From Oikopleura dioica (Eukaryota > Chordata > Appendicularia > Copelata > Oikopleuridae): a stretch of DNA of 64,000 nt. The number at the start of each line of letters is the position of its first letter. Position 1 is the first letter of the stretch. Under the pieces are notes generated by a model that had not been told where the DNA came from, did not search any database, and saw only the letters and a program-made list of their open reading frames with translations. The stretch lies in contig OU015568.1 of the NCBI GenBank assembly GCA_907165135.1, positions 5,030,501 to 5,094,500 on the forward strand. Direction: 5' to 3'. Positions 1 through 12,300 of this stretch are shown in pieces. Made by a program: the position numbers and the translations under genes.

Positions 1-3000
1 GAAGCAGGAAACTAAAATTACAGAAAAAACTATTGAAATTCTTGAATTTTTCATATTTTTATCTTAATTTCTATTTTTTATCATCAATTCGTTCTTTTTC
101 CCAGAAATTTAACCCTGAAAGATGAAGAGCCGTCGAAATTCCATGGGAAGCGCGTAAAATGCGTCCGTTCCGCTCCATCCACTGTTCAAAGCTATCTTCC
201 GCTTGCGTTAGGCAACTCGTTAGGCGCGGCGGGGCCGTTCCGCGGCGCGCGCTTTTGAAAAGCCGAAGCACGCGCATCGTCGAAATACACCTGTCAATCC
301 GGAAGTCCGATCGACTCTTTATGACATGATTTATGGGACAGATTAGGTCTTATGCTCAATTTATCTGGCTAAAAATCGAATAGAATAATTCAGGAACAAT
401 TTTATTTTGCGAAAAAAGAACAAAAAAAAACTGTCAGTTGAGAGCTTTTCTTTTGAAGATCGAGTATCTGCTCGTCACGTGAGCGCGATAATGCCAGTTT
501 CGAAAAGCCGCGTCTTTCGTTGATCCGTCTGTAGTCCCGCTCATTTTTGCCCTGTAATGAGGCGTAAAACTCCCCCTCGAGCTTCCCCCTTGTTGTTCCT
601 TCTTTTGAGTCACATGATTTGATGTGTAATCGGTGGACAGGACGGATGTCCGACTGACAGGCGCGAGAATAAACGGGTGCGATTAGTAAGTTTGGGAAAT
701 TTGAAAATTTGAAAATTGGAAAATTGACTTCCTGTTTTCCTTAGAGTTACTCAACTGGAGAAATTATCTGCATTAATTAGTATCTCACGAAAAATTTTCC
801 TTCCAAGCTTCGAATCTTTATTCTCGAACAATCATCAAACAAGAAACTCATCATCCACGCGATCAAAAAGACGTCGCCAATTACAGTTACGCAGAACACT
901 TTTCCTTGGAAGGCGGCGTGCGTCCACGAGCGTGGCCGGCGTCAACGTCGTGAGTTCAGGTTCCGTCGCAGCGCCGAAATCGAAGAATCAGGTTTCATCG
1001 CCAGAACGCTCGTGCGTCCATCAGATACTGTTTCATTACTGTTTTTTATAGAATAGGACAGAACTCAATTGACAATTGATATCAGAAAAAAAGGTCGAAA
1101 TGACTTTGATTTGACCTTTGATATTGAAAATTAAGGGTGTCACTTGTCTATTTCTTTGAAAAAAGCGACCATAAAGGTCAGGTTTCCATAAAAAATTTCT
1201 TTAAAATTATTTTTTTTTCAACGATTGTGATTTTAACGACCGTTTTTCAGGCTTGAAAAGCGCATTTCCTGAAAGTTCACCATCTAACATTTTAATTTCA
1301 ATTTCAATTGGTTTTTTTGATGCAATGACTTGACGCCTGCCATAACTTTCCGTCAGCTCTCTCCCACTGCGCGTGCTTCTGTCATGTGGCTGATTTGATT
1401 TAGAACCTCACTCGTGGAAAGAATCTCATTTTCAAACCCTTCCAAATTGAAAACGTCAACAATAAAAATTCTCCGCAAAAACCGCTCGGAAAACATGTAA
1501 AAAAAGGACTGCTTCTGAAGAAAGGTACTCAAAACACAAACAAGCGGCTAAAAGAAACAATTGTTAAAAGAGGCATGAAATTTTCACACGTGTACTTTCA
1601 AAGGAAAAACCAGCGGTACGACTAAAAGGGAGGAGTTGAGATCTGTTGCATGAATTTTACGCTTGGAGTTTTTGTTCGAGATCTGAAGATGATTTGTTTT
1701 GGTAACTGGAGAAACTTGTTCTTTTGAGGAAACTCGTTGACTCATGAATATTTTCAGTAATGAAGAAAATCGTCGAGTTTTTTGCAATTTCAATATGATA
1801 GTGACATCCTTATTCTAGCTTATTTTTTGCCTTTTACTTATTCTACCCATCATTAAAGTTGTGACACCGTTATTTTATTTTCTACTTCCCCTAATAAAGC
1901 CAACCCTAAACCCTTCTCTTAAGTCGTACTGTTTGTATTACAGTAAAAATGACTCATACTTACCCGTAATATTGCTAACGCTAACCCTTACCCTACATTC
2001 TAATGAATTACTAAAAATAATCTTTGAATTATCAGTCAAAAAACTCTTCGATTAAAAGTCATCTTGGCGCGTAATTTGGCACGAGTCGTTTAGTTAGTTT
2101 CGTAAAGGAGCGTCAGATGTAAGTCGCGGTGGTCCATGTGAATTGTCTCGGATCTGGCGACCACATCAATCAAGGCACGAGCGAGGGTGCGCGCGTGGGA
2201 AACGCTCCGGCGGGATATGAGCCAAGCGATAATGAGGCAAGATAATTTGAAAGCGCATCAGATTCCCTTCAAAGGGCTCAGGGAGCGTTCATGTGGAGCT
2301 GCTCTTCGCGATTCTGGATAATGTTACTGTTACGGAAGAATAGAGCCGCTTTGATGAATTTCTGATGTAACAGACTGGAAATTTAACATTTTGGTAAAAA
2401 ATTTGGTATTCATCGAGTGTCTTTTTAAAATTATTTGTTGAAGAATTATTGTCAAAGAAGCCGGTACTAACACACTGAAGGTAGCGAGTGATATTGTTTC
2501 ATTTGGTCGATTTCTGAGCGAGAAGAAATAATTTTATTGTGAAACTAGGAATAATTTTATGGTTTTCAGTACAACTCTTCATTCAGCCCTTTTGATAATT
2601 TTAAACTGTTACAGTCAAGTCTACAAGCTGGTACGTCTAATTTATATTTAGATTTTTCAAGTAAAAGGTCAATTGATAACCCTAATCTTTCAACTCTTTC
2701 AAAAGCGACCACAACTTTGACCGATAAAAAAAGTCCCGAGCTTCGGATCAGCCAGCCAACACGCTGAGCGGCTTGGGTACTTTGATCCAGAGCCGGAGAA
2801 ATTGATACGAACAAGGTTTTGGCATCAATAACAAGTTAGAGTGATATCAGCTCAAGCCCGCGCACCCACCTGCTAACAACATCGGATTACCGCAAAAAGA
2901 CTCGTCGGACTTTTTCGTATCTTTTTATTCAAATGATGCAGTTGGAGGTTCATTTTTCTCTCTTTCATAATTTTGTTTATGCGTCTGCGGATTTGAGGAT

Positions 3001-3327
3001 GTTTGACTAGACGCGCTGCTGATGAATATAAAAGGTCAATATTCTTTATTAAATTTCAAGGAAGCCGGCTACAAAGCATCAGTTTTTTTCGAACGATACA
3101 GAAAAAAATCCCATGTAATCATTTTCAATTAGATAAAGCCGTTCTGATTAAATTGAAGGTCATCGAAATCGTTTCCAATTCTCGAGTTTTCCGTACGTAA
3201 GCTGGTTTAGAAACGTTTTTGTATGCAATTGCAACTGAATTCCAATTCAATGATATTAATTAAATGTCGATCTAACTGTTTATAATCGAGCTCTAACGGA
3301 GTTAAAATCACAAAAACCGTATCAGAG
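1..3327. other. No gene recognised; left-hand intergenic DNA
   Basis: I see no convincing exon chain on either strand here. The open frames are short and lack family resemblance or paired splice sites. The segment contains GC-rich patches (about 180-260, 860-1010, 2090-2300) between AT-rich stretches, and a degenerate telomere-like tract listed separately. The 3' part lies upstream of the serine protease and should hold its promoter, but I cannot point to a clear TATA box. Confidence 0.4.
1885..2005. repeat. Degenerate telomere-like (CCCTAA) tract
   Basis: Several imperfect CCCTAA/TAACCC units are spread over about 120 bases (around 1890-1912 and 1976-1998), for example the runs ccaaccctaaaccc and gctaacccttaccct. 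The units are not in perfect register. This resembles decayed interstitial telomeric sequence; chance in AT-rich DNA is possible. Confidence 0.4.
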
Positions 3328-5900
3328 ATGAAGGTAACAATTTTTACTCAATTTCAAGGTTTTTGATGAGATATTTTTAGCTTCTCGCTACCATCCTTGC
3401 CGGGACTTATGCCTATGAACAGCCGAAATACTACGATTTTCTCCGTGCTTTGAGCCAGAAAAAAAGCGGCTGGGGTGCTCCAACTAATCGAATCTCAGCT
3501 TTGCATTCGCTTTGCCCTCCATTGACAACTCCTGATAATGGAGAAGTCGTCTGAGACCAGTCAACTTGTGTTGTCTTTCTGCTCCGCCAACTGGTATTGT
3601 CGCTGACTGTTGATTCAACTGGATGGGTAAGAAAAAATGCACATATAAGTGTGCAAACGGCGCTCCCGTTGTCTTCGAAGGACAGAGCTTCGGAGGCATC
3701 ACTTCTCTCTGCGCATGTCCACGATGGAACAACCGCATCTGCGGATGGAATACGCGTAAACTTGCCAAAATGATCACGAATAATGATCTTTCGAATTTCA
3801 CGTGTGGAAGCGCGCCAACAACATCCAATCCAACAACTCCAGCAACATCTGCTCCAACAACTCCAACATCTCCAACAACTCCAACATCTCCAACGACCCC
3901 TATAACTCCAACAACTCAACCTGGTGTATTTCAGGAGGTCTCGGATACGATCGATGCTTCCTTGAAAACATGTTCAAGCTCACCAACATTTGAAAGAATC
4001 ATCGGTGGAATAGAGCTCGATAGTGCAGGACAATTGCTCTGGCCTTGGCTTGGCCGTCTGTCAGTTGCCGGTTTACATAATTGCGGCGGAGCTATTATTG
4101 ATAAACATTGGGTTCTTTCAGGAGAGATTTAAAATATATTTTTTTGATACGGAGGACAAAAGTGTTACTCTAAGTGAATCTTTTTCTAAAAATGATTAAT
4201 TTTTTATCTTCTGAAGCCGGTCATTGTTGTAAAGACATAGATCAGATTGAAGTTACTTTCAACGATTTGAAGATAAGTGAAGAAGAATTGGGAGAAACAA
4301 CTTACACTGCAAGTGAGATTCTAGTTCACCCTAAATACTTCCCTGGAAACGAAGAGACCTTTGAAAAAATGCAAAATGACGTTTGTTTGCTTAAATTTGA
4401 GGAGGATCTCCTTGCCATTGAAGAAACGGCAAGAGCCTGCCTTGCTTCAGAATTTCCCGAAGGTAAAATATCAGTTTCCAAGCTCTTCTTAAATGAAAAA
4501 TTAAGCTGGACAAGCTTGCTGGATTGCCGGATGGGGATTTTACGAGGAGGATAGTGGTAGTTCGGACATACTTAAGAGCGTCGGTTTGAACATTCTTTCC
4601 CATGAGTATTGCAAGGAACATGCTCCAGCTTCGAATATGATGACCCAGAATGAAATCTGTGTCGGGCTCCCGGATTCTGATGACGCTGACGATCTCACAG
4701 ATGGCGGTAGTGGCGCATGTAGTGGCGACTCTGGAGGACCTCTCATTTGCAATGTCGATGGGTTCGCGACAGTCATGGGTGTAGCATCTTACACTTGGCC
4801 GCCTTGTGGCTCCGCTGGGCTACCCTCTATCTACGCTTCGATCGCACATGACAATTGGGTTGAGATGGTCCTTAAAGGCAACAACGCTGTTGAATTTGAT
4901 CCTGTTTCTGACCGAATCGATGAAACTTTAACGACTTGCTCTGACGCACGATCGCTTGAAAAGATTATAGAAGGAACACATTTGGACTCGCAAGGACAAG
5001 CACATTGGCCGTGGTTGGCGCGACTTGCAATCGGAGCGTTAGATGGAGGAACTTGTGGTGGCACAATAATTGATAATCACTGGGTTCTCACAGGCAAGAT
5101 TCAAATTTATAAGTTTGATTTAAGAAAAATGATGATTTTGGTAAAATTTAATTGTGATTTGAATTCATTAAAGCTGCTCATTGTGTTGAACATACAACCA
5201 CAGTTTTCGCTACTTTCAATGATTATTCAAGCGTTGAAAATGAAAATGGCGAAAAAACACTCGAAGCAAGTCAAGTTGAAATACATGATGACTACTTTGA
5301 TGATCCAAACGGACTTTCTTTTATGGACATTGCTCTCCTTAAGTTCGACGAAGATCTTCTTTCTTTAGATGGAACAGCTAAGGCTTGTTTGGCAACAAGC
5401 TACCCAGAAGGTTTAACTCAATCGTATTTTTTAATATATTCTATGTTTTATTTATATAAGAAATTGTTTTTCAATTATCAATGCTTAAAATAAATTTAGC
5501 CGGACAAGCATGCTGGGTTGCCGGTTGGGGAATGCCTGAAGACGATCATCCAGTGGACTCAATTCCAGCCTCAACGATCCTTAAGAGCGTCGGTTTAAAT
5601 GTTTTTTCACAAGAATACTGCGCACAGAAAGCAGAATTCGATCTTTCTACTATGCTGAAATCTCATGATATCTGTGTCGGTATTCCGGATTTGGACGGGG
5701 ACGGAGAAATGGAAACTGGCGAAAGCATTTGCATGGGAGACTCAGGTGGACCTCTTATCTGCAATGTGAATGGTGCTGCAACTGTCATGGGTGTTGCTTC
5801 AGGCGTATGGAGGCCATGTGGAGCAAAGACGCTTCCTTCTGTATACGACTGGATAGCACAAGATAATTGGATTAGCCAGACCATTGCAGCGAACACTTGA
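3328..5900 (+). CDS. Secreted tandem (double-domain) trypsin-like serine protease
   Basis: Seven exons: 3328-3333, 3381-about 3545, 3632-4121, 4217-4462, 4506-5093, 5174-5410, 5500-5900. The protein opens with a signal peptide (MKLLATILAGTYA). A Cys-rich module and a Thr/Pro-rich mucin-like linker (about 3820-3920) follow, then two S1 peptidase domains. Both keep the triad. Domain 1 has His in AGHC, Asp in NDVCLL and Ser in GDSGGP. Domain 2 has AAHC, MDIALL and GDSGGP. The activation-site equivalents read RIIGG and KIIEG; the second lacks the usual IVGG/IIGG form. The residues at specificity position 189 appear to be Gly (domain 1) and Ser (domain 2), pointing to elastase- or chymotrypsin-like rather than trypsin-like cleavage. 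Introns 4122-4216 (GA-AG) and 5094-5173 (GC-AG) are non-canonical. An in-frame TGA at 3552 is removed by a GT-AG intron ending at 3631. AATAAA lies near 5961. Confidence 0.85.
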
Positions 5901-6336
5901 TTTAAATTTCTTTTCTACGATCATAGTGATATCTCATTCTGTTCTCATTTTTACATGGTGAATAAAATATTTAAAAATATATGAAAAAATTTAGATCACA
6001 ATCTCAATAGAACACGATGAAATAACGAATAATTTTTTTGCATATTATCGTCATTTAGATAAATACTTGATGTAAAAATAAAATTCGCATTAGGAAAATC
6101 CACTGTATTACGTAATTTAGTGCTTATGCAAAATTGATATTCTGACTACTTGTCTACTTGGTCGTTATAGAATTTTCCACGTGCTTGATTTTCGCACTTC
6201 TTAGTTAACGAAAATGCGCTGGTCGGAAGAGCCAACTTTCAGAAATCACACTTTACGAAGTGATCATAGTTCACGAATTTTTTCTATAGAAGAGAAGTTA
6301 CGAAATACTTGCTAGGTAGATAGAGTTTTTTACAGA

Positions 6337-9300
6337 ATGCGCATTCTAGCGCTAGTGCTGGGGTTGACCCAGGCGCAGAATTGCCCAGATGGATGGGATT
6401 ATCATGAAAACAACTGTTACTACTTCAGGTTTGATTTTTTTAGCAGTGGCAACAACGAGGAAATATTAAAAAGGAAATCTTTTTTTATTAATTATCATAG
6501 CGGAATACCAGATAATGGAGCTGGAGTCACATTTGGCGTCGCGGAAAGCGAATGTCAACATATGGGTGGACATCTTCTGGCTACTCTTGGCTTTTCTGAG
6601 CATCAATGGCTTATTCAAAACGACGATTTACGGGAGATGTTCAGCAAGGTCTTCATCGGCGCGCACAAAGTTAACGGTAAATTCACCTGGACATCTGGGG
6701 ACGAGTGGCAAGACAAATGGGCTGGAAACATCCCCAGTCAGAAAAGAGATCTCCCGTGGAAGGAAGACGAGCCAATGAACGATCCGAATAAATTGTGCGT
6801 GACTATGGACATGCGAAAAATTCGCCCAGGAGAAGTTGGGGGTTGGGAAATGGAATCCTGCAGCAGGCCCCATACATTTGTTTGCAAAATGCCTCAGAAT
6901 CAAGTCGTAGTAAACTGCAATGATGGATTCGAAGAAGCAGCGAATATGTGCTGGCTCAGAATTCATGAAAAAATGAACTTTCTCGACGCTCAAAAAGCTT
7001 GTGAAGAAAAAGGCTCTTATCTCGCTGAGATTCGAAATCAGCAAGAATCCTACGCGTTTATTGAGTACATGAAAGCATCTTCAGCAGAAGCGGGGCCCTT
7101 CTGGATCGGCTTGCGCCATGATGAAGGTTCTCAAAATCCAGAAAAATTCACCTGGCAAAACTCGCAAGAACCAATTCGATTCAATGAATGGCTCGAAGGT
7201 TATCCGATTCTCCAAAGCCCAGCCGAAAATACCTGCGCTTTCACAGAGTGGGATACAGACGTTGAAGGCCGCTGGATGACAACTGCTTGCGACTCGGAAG
7301 AATACAATTTTGTCTGTCAACATGACCTTGGCCTCGTTTGTCCGAAAAATTGGATTCGAAACGATGACATGTGTTATAAAAATTTCGCAACTCCAGCTTA
7401 CAGACGATCGTGGACCGATGCGGTCAATTTTTGCGACGATATTGGTGCTGAAATGGTGATGATCAAGGACCAGAAAACGCAAAATTTTCTCGCTCTTCAT
7501 CACACGAGTTTGCTTCAAATTGGCGTGCAAGATTATTGGATCGGTCTTTCTACCACTGAAGATGGTTTTTCATCGCCGCGATGGATCGATGGAAGCCCTA
7601 TCAGCTACAGTGAGATGGGGGTATTGAATGGAACGTACAACCCTTATTGCGTCGAAGCCCTGACAACTGCGAGCGAAGGCAACTGGCAGGATGCTTATTG
7701 TGGAAACATCAGATCGTTTATTTGCCAGGCAAGAGTTGGAACTCGAATTTATGAACCCTCGGAAGGCATGCTTGACTATCTCTGCGCCAGCGACGATGAT
7801 GATGGAGAGGACTGGCATTTCTTGAACAATACTGATTCTGGAGAATTGAGCTGTTATATGATTACTGAGACTCCGACGAGTTGGCAGAGAGGGTCGAAGA
7901 TTTGCCAAGATGCTGGTGGTTATTTGACTTCTATTACGTCACAAAGGAATGAGTTTTCAAAAACCATAAATTTATTTTTCTTCGTATAAATTTGAGTTTT
8001 TTAATTTTTTCCTTGAATGAAATCAATTAAATATTAAGCGAATTATTTATTGACTCCGCAGGATTCTCATCATATTTTCTAATCAACTAATAAGTTGATT
8101 GCAATTTAGCATTTGCAACAAAAGGCAAAAATTTTAAAAACTCTTAAAGGGAGCAAGATTTTGTCGAACATCTTTTGTACAAAAAGTCCCTTCAATTTCT
8201 CTCCGGCGACGCTTGGATTGGTCTTCAAACAACAAAAGGACCTCCAAGAAATCGCAAAAAGTACGACGGAATCCCGAACGAATACTGGGAAGATGGCAAA
8301 AAGTACGAATTCAACAACTGGGCGGAAAATCAACCAATGTACACTGACAAATCTGACTCGTGGGAAGGCGACTGTGTCTGTCTATATGGACTTGATCATC
8401 CTACTGTCGGAGCATGGGCAAACAAGGACTGTACTAGGGCTTTTGATAAGCGACCAGTTTGCAAGCGCCCAATGGTAAAAAATCCTGACACGACTCCGCC
8501 TGGAATCATCGACGAGGACCAAAAAGAAGCGAATATCAAATACTGCGGCGCTCCTCAATGGCGATGGAATGCGGAATTCAAAAGCTGCTATAATGTTATT
8601 GATACACCTTTGCCATGGGACAGTCAGAGAAAGACCTGTGCTGATAATGGTGGTTTCATGCTGGATATTACATCGCCAAGTGAAAATCAATATGTTCAGA
8701 CATTAGGAAAGATTTTCATTTCAATTTTATTTATTGTGATTACTTCCTCAGATGGCTACCTCAAAAAGTTGGTACAGTAACATTTTATGAGATTACTAGA
8801 AAATTCAAGTTTGAGTAGAGTTTGATAGAAACGCTTAGTTTGAATCAAGCTTTGAAATCCTTTGAAATCCTCTTCAAAAACAAAAATTTCGAAATTGCTG
8901 CATTTAATTTTTCTTGCAGAACTGAAAGCGCCACTAAGCTTTATACGAGTATTCAAGATTCGATACTCATCTTTCCGCTTCGGATAAAATTAAGACCTGA
9001 ATCATGCATAAAATCTTTCAAAGTCGCACTTCTCCCTAGTGGTGCATTCTGGACAGGTGGCTTTGATGCTGGCCGAGATTGGCTTCCAGACGATGAAGAT
9101 GGTCCTGCGATTGGACAAAGAAACGGCAACTGGAAGTGGGATAGAGCAACATCTCCTCTGCCTTATTTCAATTGGGAAACTGATCAGCCAAACCTTCCAC
9201 AGCAAATTGGACCAACTTGTATCGAAATTGGCGCGAATGGAAAATGGACAAATCCTGAATGCACTCAAAAACGATTCACCATCTGCGAACGGAACCCAAT

Positions 9301-12300
9301 TTACCAGGATCCAGTTGATCCAGAAGAAGAATGCGACGGACCTGAATGCTGCTCTGGCCACATTGGTCTAGAAAACGGAGGACCCATTCCTGCTTCTGCC
9401 TTTTACTCGAACTCTGAAAATAGAACAAGCTCTGCTGCTGATCATGGCCGACTGAATCGAGTTTATGATGTTTGGGGCTTTGGCGGATACGGAGGTTGGA
9501 TGGCCGAAAAATATGCAAAGGATCCGTATTTGCAAGTCACCTTCGATGATTTCTATGAAGTGCGAGGAATCATTACTCAAGGAATCGGATTCTTAATTGA
9601 AAATATTATGGAGATATTATATCTTTGATGGTATTTTTTATATTTTGGATTTTATTAATGTAAGTTTTTATGTAAGTAAACAGGAAATTCACTTATGGCG
9701 GCGACCTAGAGAGAACTTGGACATCTGCTTCATTTTATTTTTGAAAAGGGTAAACCGTTGATTTCTCTTTGATTCTCAGCGTTTTCATTCGAGTGCTTGG
9801 GTCACCAATAATGATGATAAGTTTTTTGGTTCATAATATGAATTTGTCAGTTTTCTCATCAACAGAGCTCTTTTAAACCCTCTCTCAATCAATTTAAAGA
9901 TTGATTCGCCCCAAACTGCGCGAAATTTAATCGCAAAAATCAATATTTAAATTCGATTTGCATCCGAACTAAAGGTGTTGATGGCGGTGGAGCTTATGGC
10001 GTGCAAACTTTCAAAGAATGGACCCGTTCATTTGCCATTCGCTACGCTATCGGTGATGGAGATTATACCGATCTCGTTGACGATGTCGGCCAGACAGCTC
10101 TCTTCGACGGCAACTACGATTCCAGCTCTCAAGTGATCAATATGTTTCCCCAGGCGCTCATTACCAAGTCCATCCGAGTCTACCCCCGCCAAATCAAAAA
10201 CAACTACGCTGGTCTGAGAATGGAACTGATCGGCTGCAAGGCTACTTGTGTCGATTCCCTTGGAGCTGCGAGAAATCCTCCCAGCGGGATGAAAATTCCA
10301 GACCAAGCTTTTACGAGCTCCAGTGCTGTTCCTGGTCACGAAGCAAAGCACGGAAGAGTCGTTTATTCCGAAACGAGAAGTGAGCGAAGACCGCATCAGA
10401 TTTCAGTGAGCAACACCGTTCAAACACAAGAACTCGCCGAACTCGCCTGTCAAACTGAATTTGAAGGAAATGGCGCGCTTGTTTCGATTCATAATTCTGA
10501 AGATCAAGAACTTGTCCAGAGCAAAATTCAGAACTCAAACCCATCTGACGACGATACTTGCTTCTGGATCGGGCTCAACAGAAAATCTTCAAGCTGGCAT
10601 TGGATTGATGGCTCTGCTCTGAGCTACAATAATTGGGCTGCGGGAGAGCCAAAAACTGGTAACTGTGCATGCATGGATTCTAGCAAAGGCTTCAAGTGGT
10701 ATGCAAGATCTTGCTCGAGCATGAGCCCGTATGTTTGCGAAGGATTTCAACCTGAGGATGTTTGGATTGCAGAAATTCAAGGAATAGGTCATTTTTTGTA
10801 TCTAATATTTTTTGTTCTCATATTTTGGCATAAGTCAGCAATATAAGTAAAACGACAGCTGAATATTTGTAAGAATTTATTTAATACTTTGGTACAAAAA
10901 TTTGGTCTATTCAATTTCTATACGAGAAATATTTGTGTGTCATTTGAGAAAAATCTGTATTTTGATTAATTTCAACATTTTTTCAATTAACGGCATTGCG
11001 ATGTAAGCTAGGTATGCTGCTTCATTTTTTGCTCATATTTTTTTAACCTTATCTTACTTTATAGAGGCTGATAAAAATCGAACCACATTATCAATATTTT
11101 TATCTACCTTCGAAAGTCGACCCACTTCAAGATAACACTCAGTGGCTTCAAATCGACCTCGGAGAAATTCATGCTATCAACGGTGTCGTTGTCCAAGGCA
11201 ATCCCGTTGCAGATGAATATGTCAAGCAATTCCAGCTCAAGTTTTCCGATGACGGCGAAAACTGGTGGTGGTATTACATGTACCATCCAGGAGGACAAGG
11301 AAATGCTTGGGTTCAGAAGTTTCAGGGCAATTTTGATGGACAATCTACTGTTTCTGCTTATTTACGGCATCATATTACCGCACGATTCGTTCGAATTAAC
11401 CCAACACTTTGGGAAAAACGAATCGCTCTTCGTGTCGACATCATCGGCTGCAAAGAACACGGGCGTATAGAATGCACGGACTCAGCTGCTTCAATCTTCG
11501 ATCTTTCAAACAAGGACCATATTTCGGCAGATTGCCCGAGAAACTGCGCCGCGGACGATTTCAACTCCGACGCGCCTGTTTTCGGAACAGGACAATATGA
11601 AATGACCTCGAGTTTCTGCCGCGCGGCAATTCATGACGGCAGAATCGACAACATCAACGGCGGATATGTCAGCGCTAAGAAAATCAAGAACAACCCTGAG
11701 AGCTACAAGGGAAGCGGCGCTCACGGAATTCAATCGCTTGATCTCGACTCGAACACTCCTGGATTTATCTTTGAAGGCGATGTTCTCGGTTGCGAGGATG
11801 GATGGACTGGCTTTAGAGAAGTTTGTTACTACAGGAAAGGTTTAACAGTAATCGGAGTTTATTCCATAGAAGCTTTCTTGTTGAAAAGATTATTCTGTTT
11901 ATCAAGAGCTAGCTTCCATCCTCCTCGCTGCAAGGAGTCAACAAATTTGGCGACTTCGTCCAACGCAAGAGGGGCTTGACGAGGGGTTGCGAAGTAATTC
12001 GCTGTTCCCTCTGGTCTGTTTTCATTGACATTTGGAATATTCCAGAAGGCCATCGTCAACTAAAAATCAATTTAATCAGGATTTCAAGAGATCTGTTTTT
12101 ACCTGAAACGGAATAAGTATCAAAATCTTCATAACTCGTTTATTTCTACAATTGAACCCGAACGACTGTTTTTATACAGTGAAAACTCAAAAATTGGCCG
12201 GTTTTCAGATCCAAATTTCCGAAAAAAGCGGCCAAATTTTGAGTTTTTTGCCGGGTAGCCAAGCTTCCTCTTCAAAAAAGCAAAGTTTCGAAATTTTCGA

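Noticed and set aside
3546-3631. In-frame TGA in the protease that looked like a pseudogene stop
   Set aside because: A GT-AG intron ending at 3631 removes it and joins the Cys-rich module in phase.
3431-3919. Long minus-strand frame rich in Trp and Cys across the protease linker
   Set aside because: It is the complement of the repetitive Thr/Pro-rich coding tract; the plus-strand protease explains the sequence.
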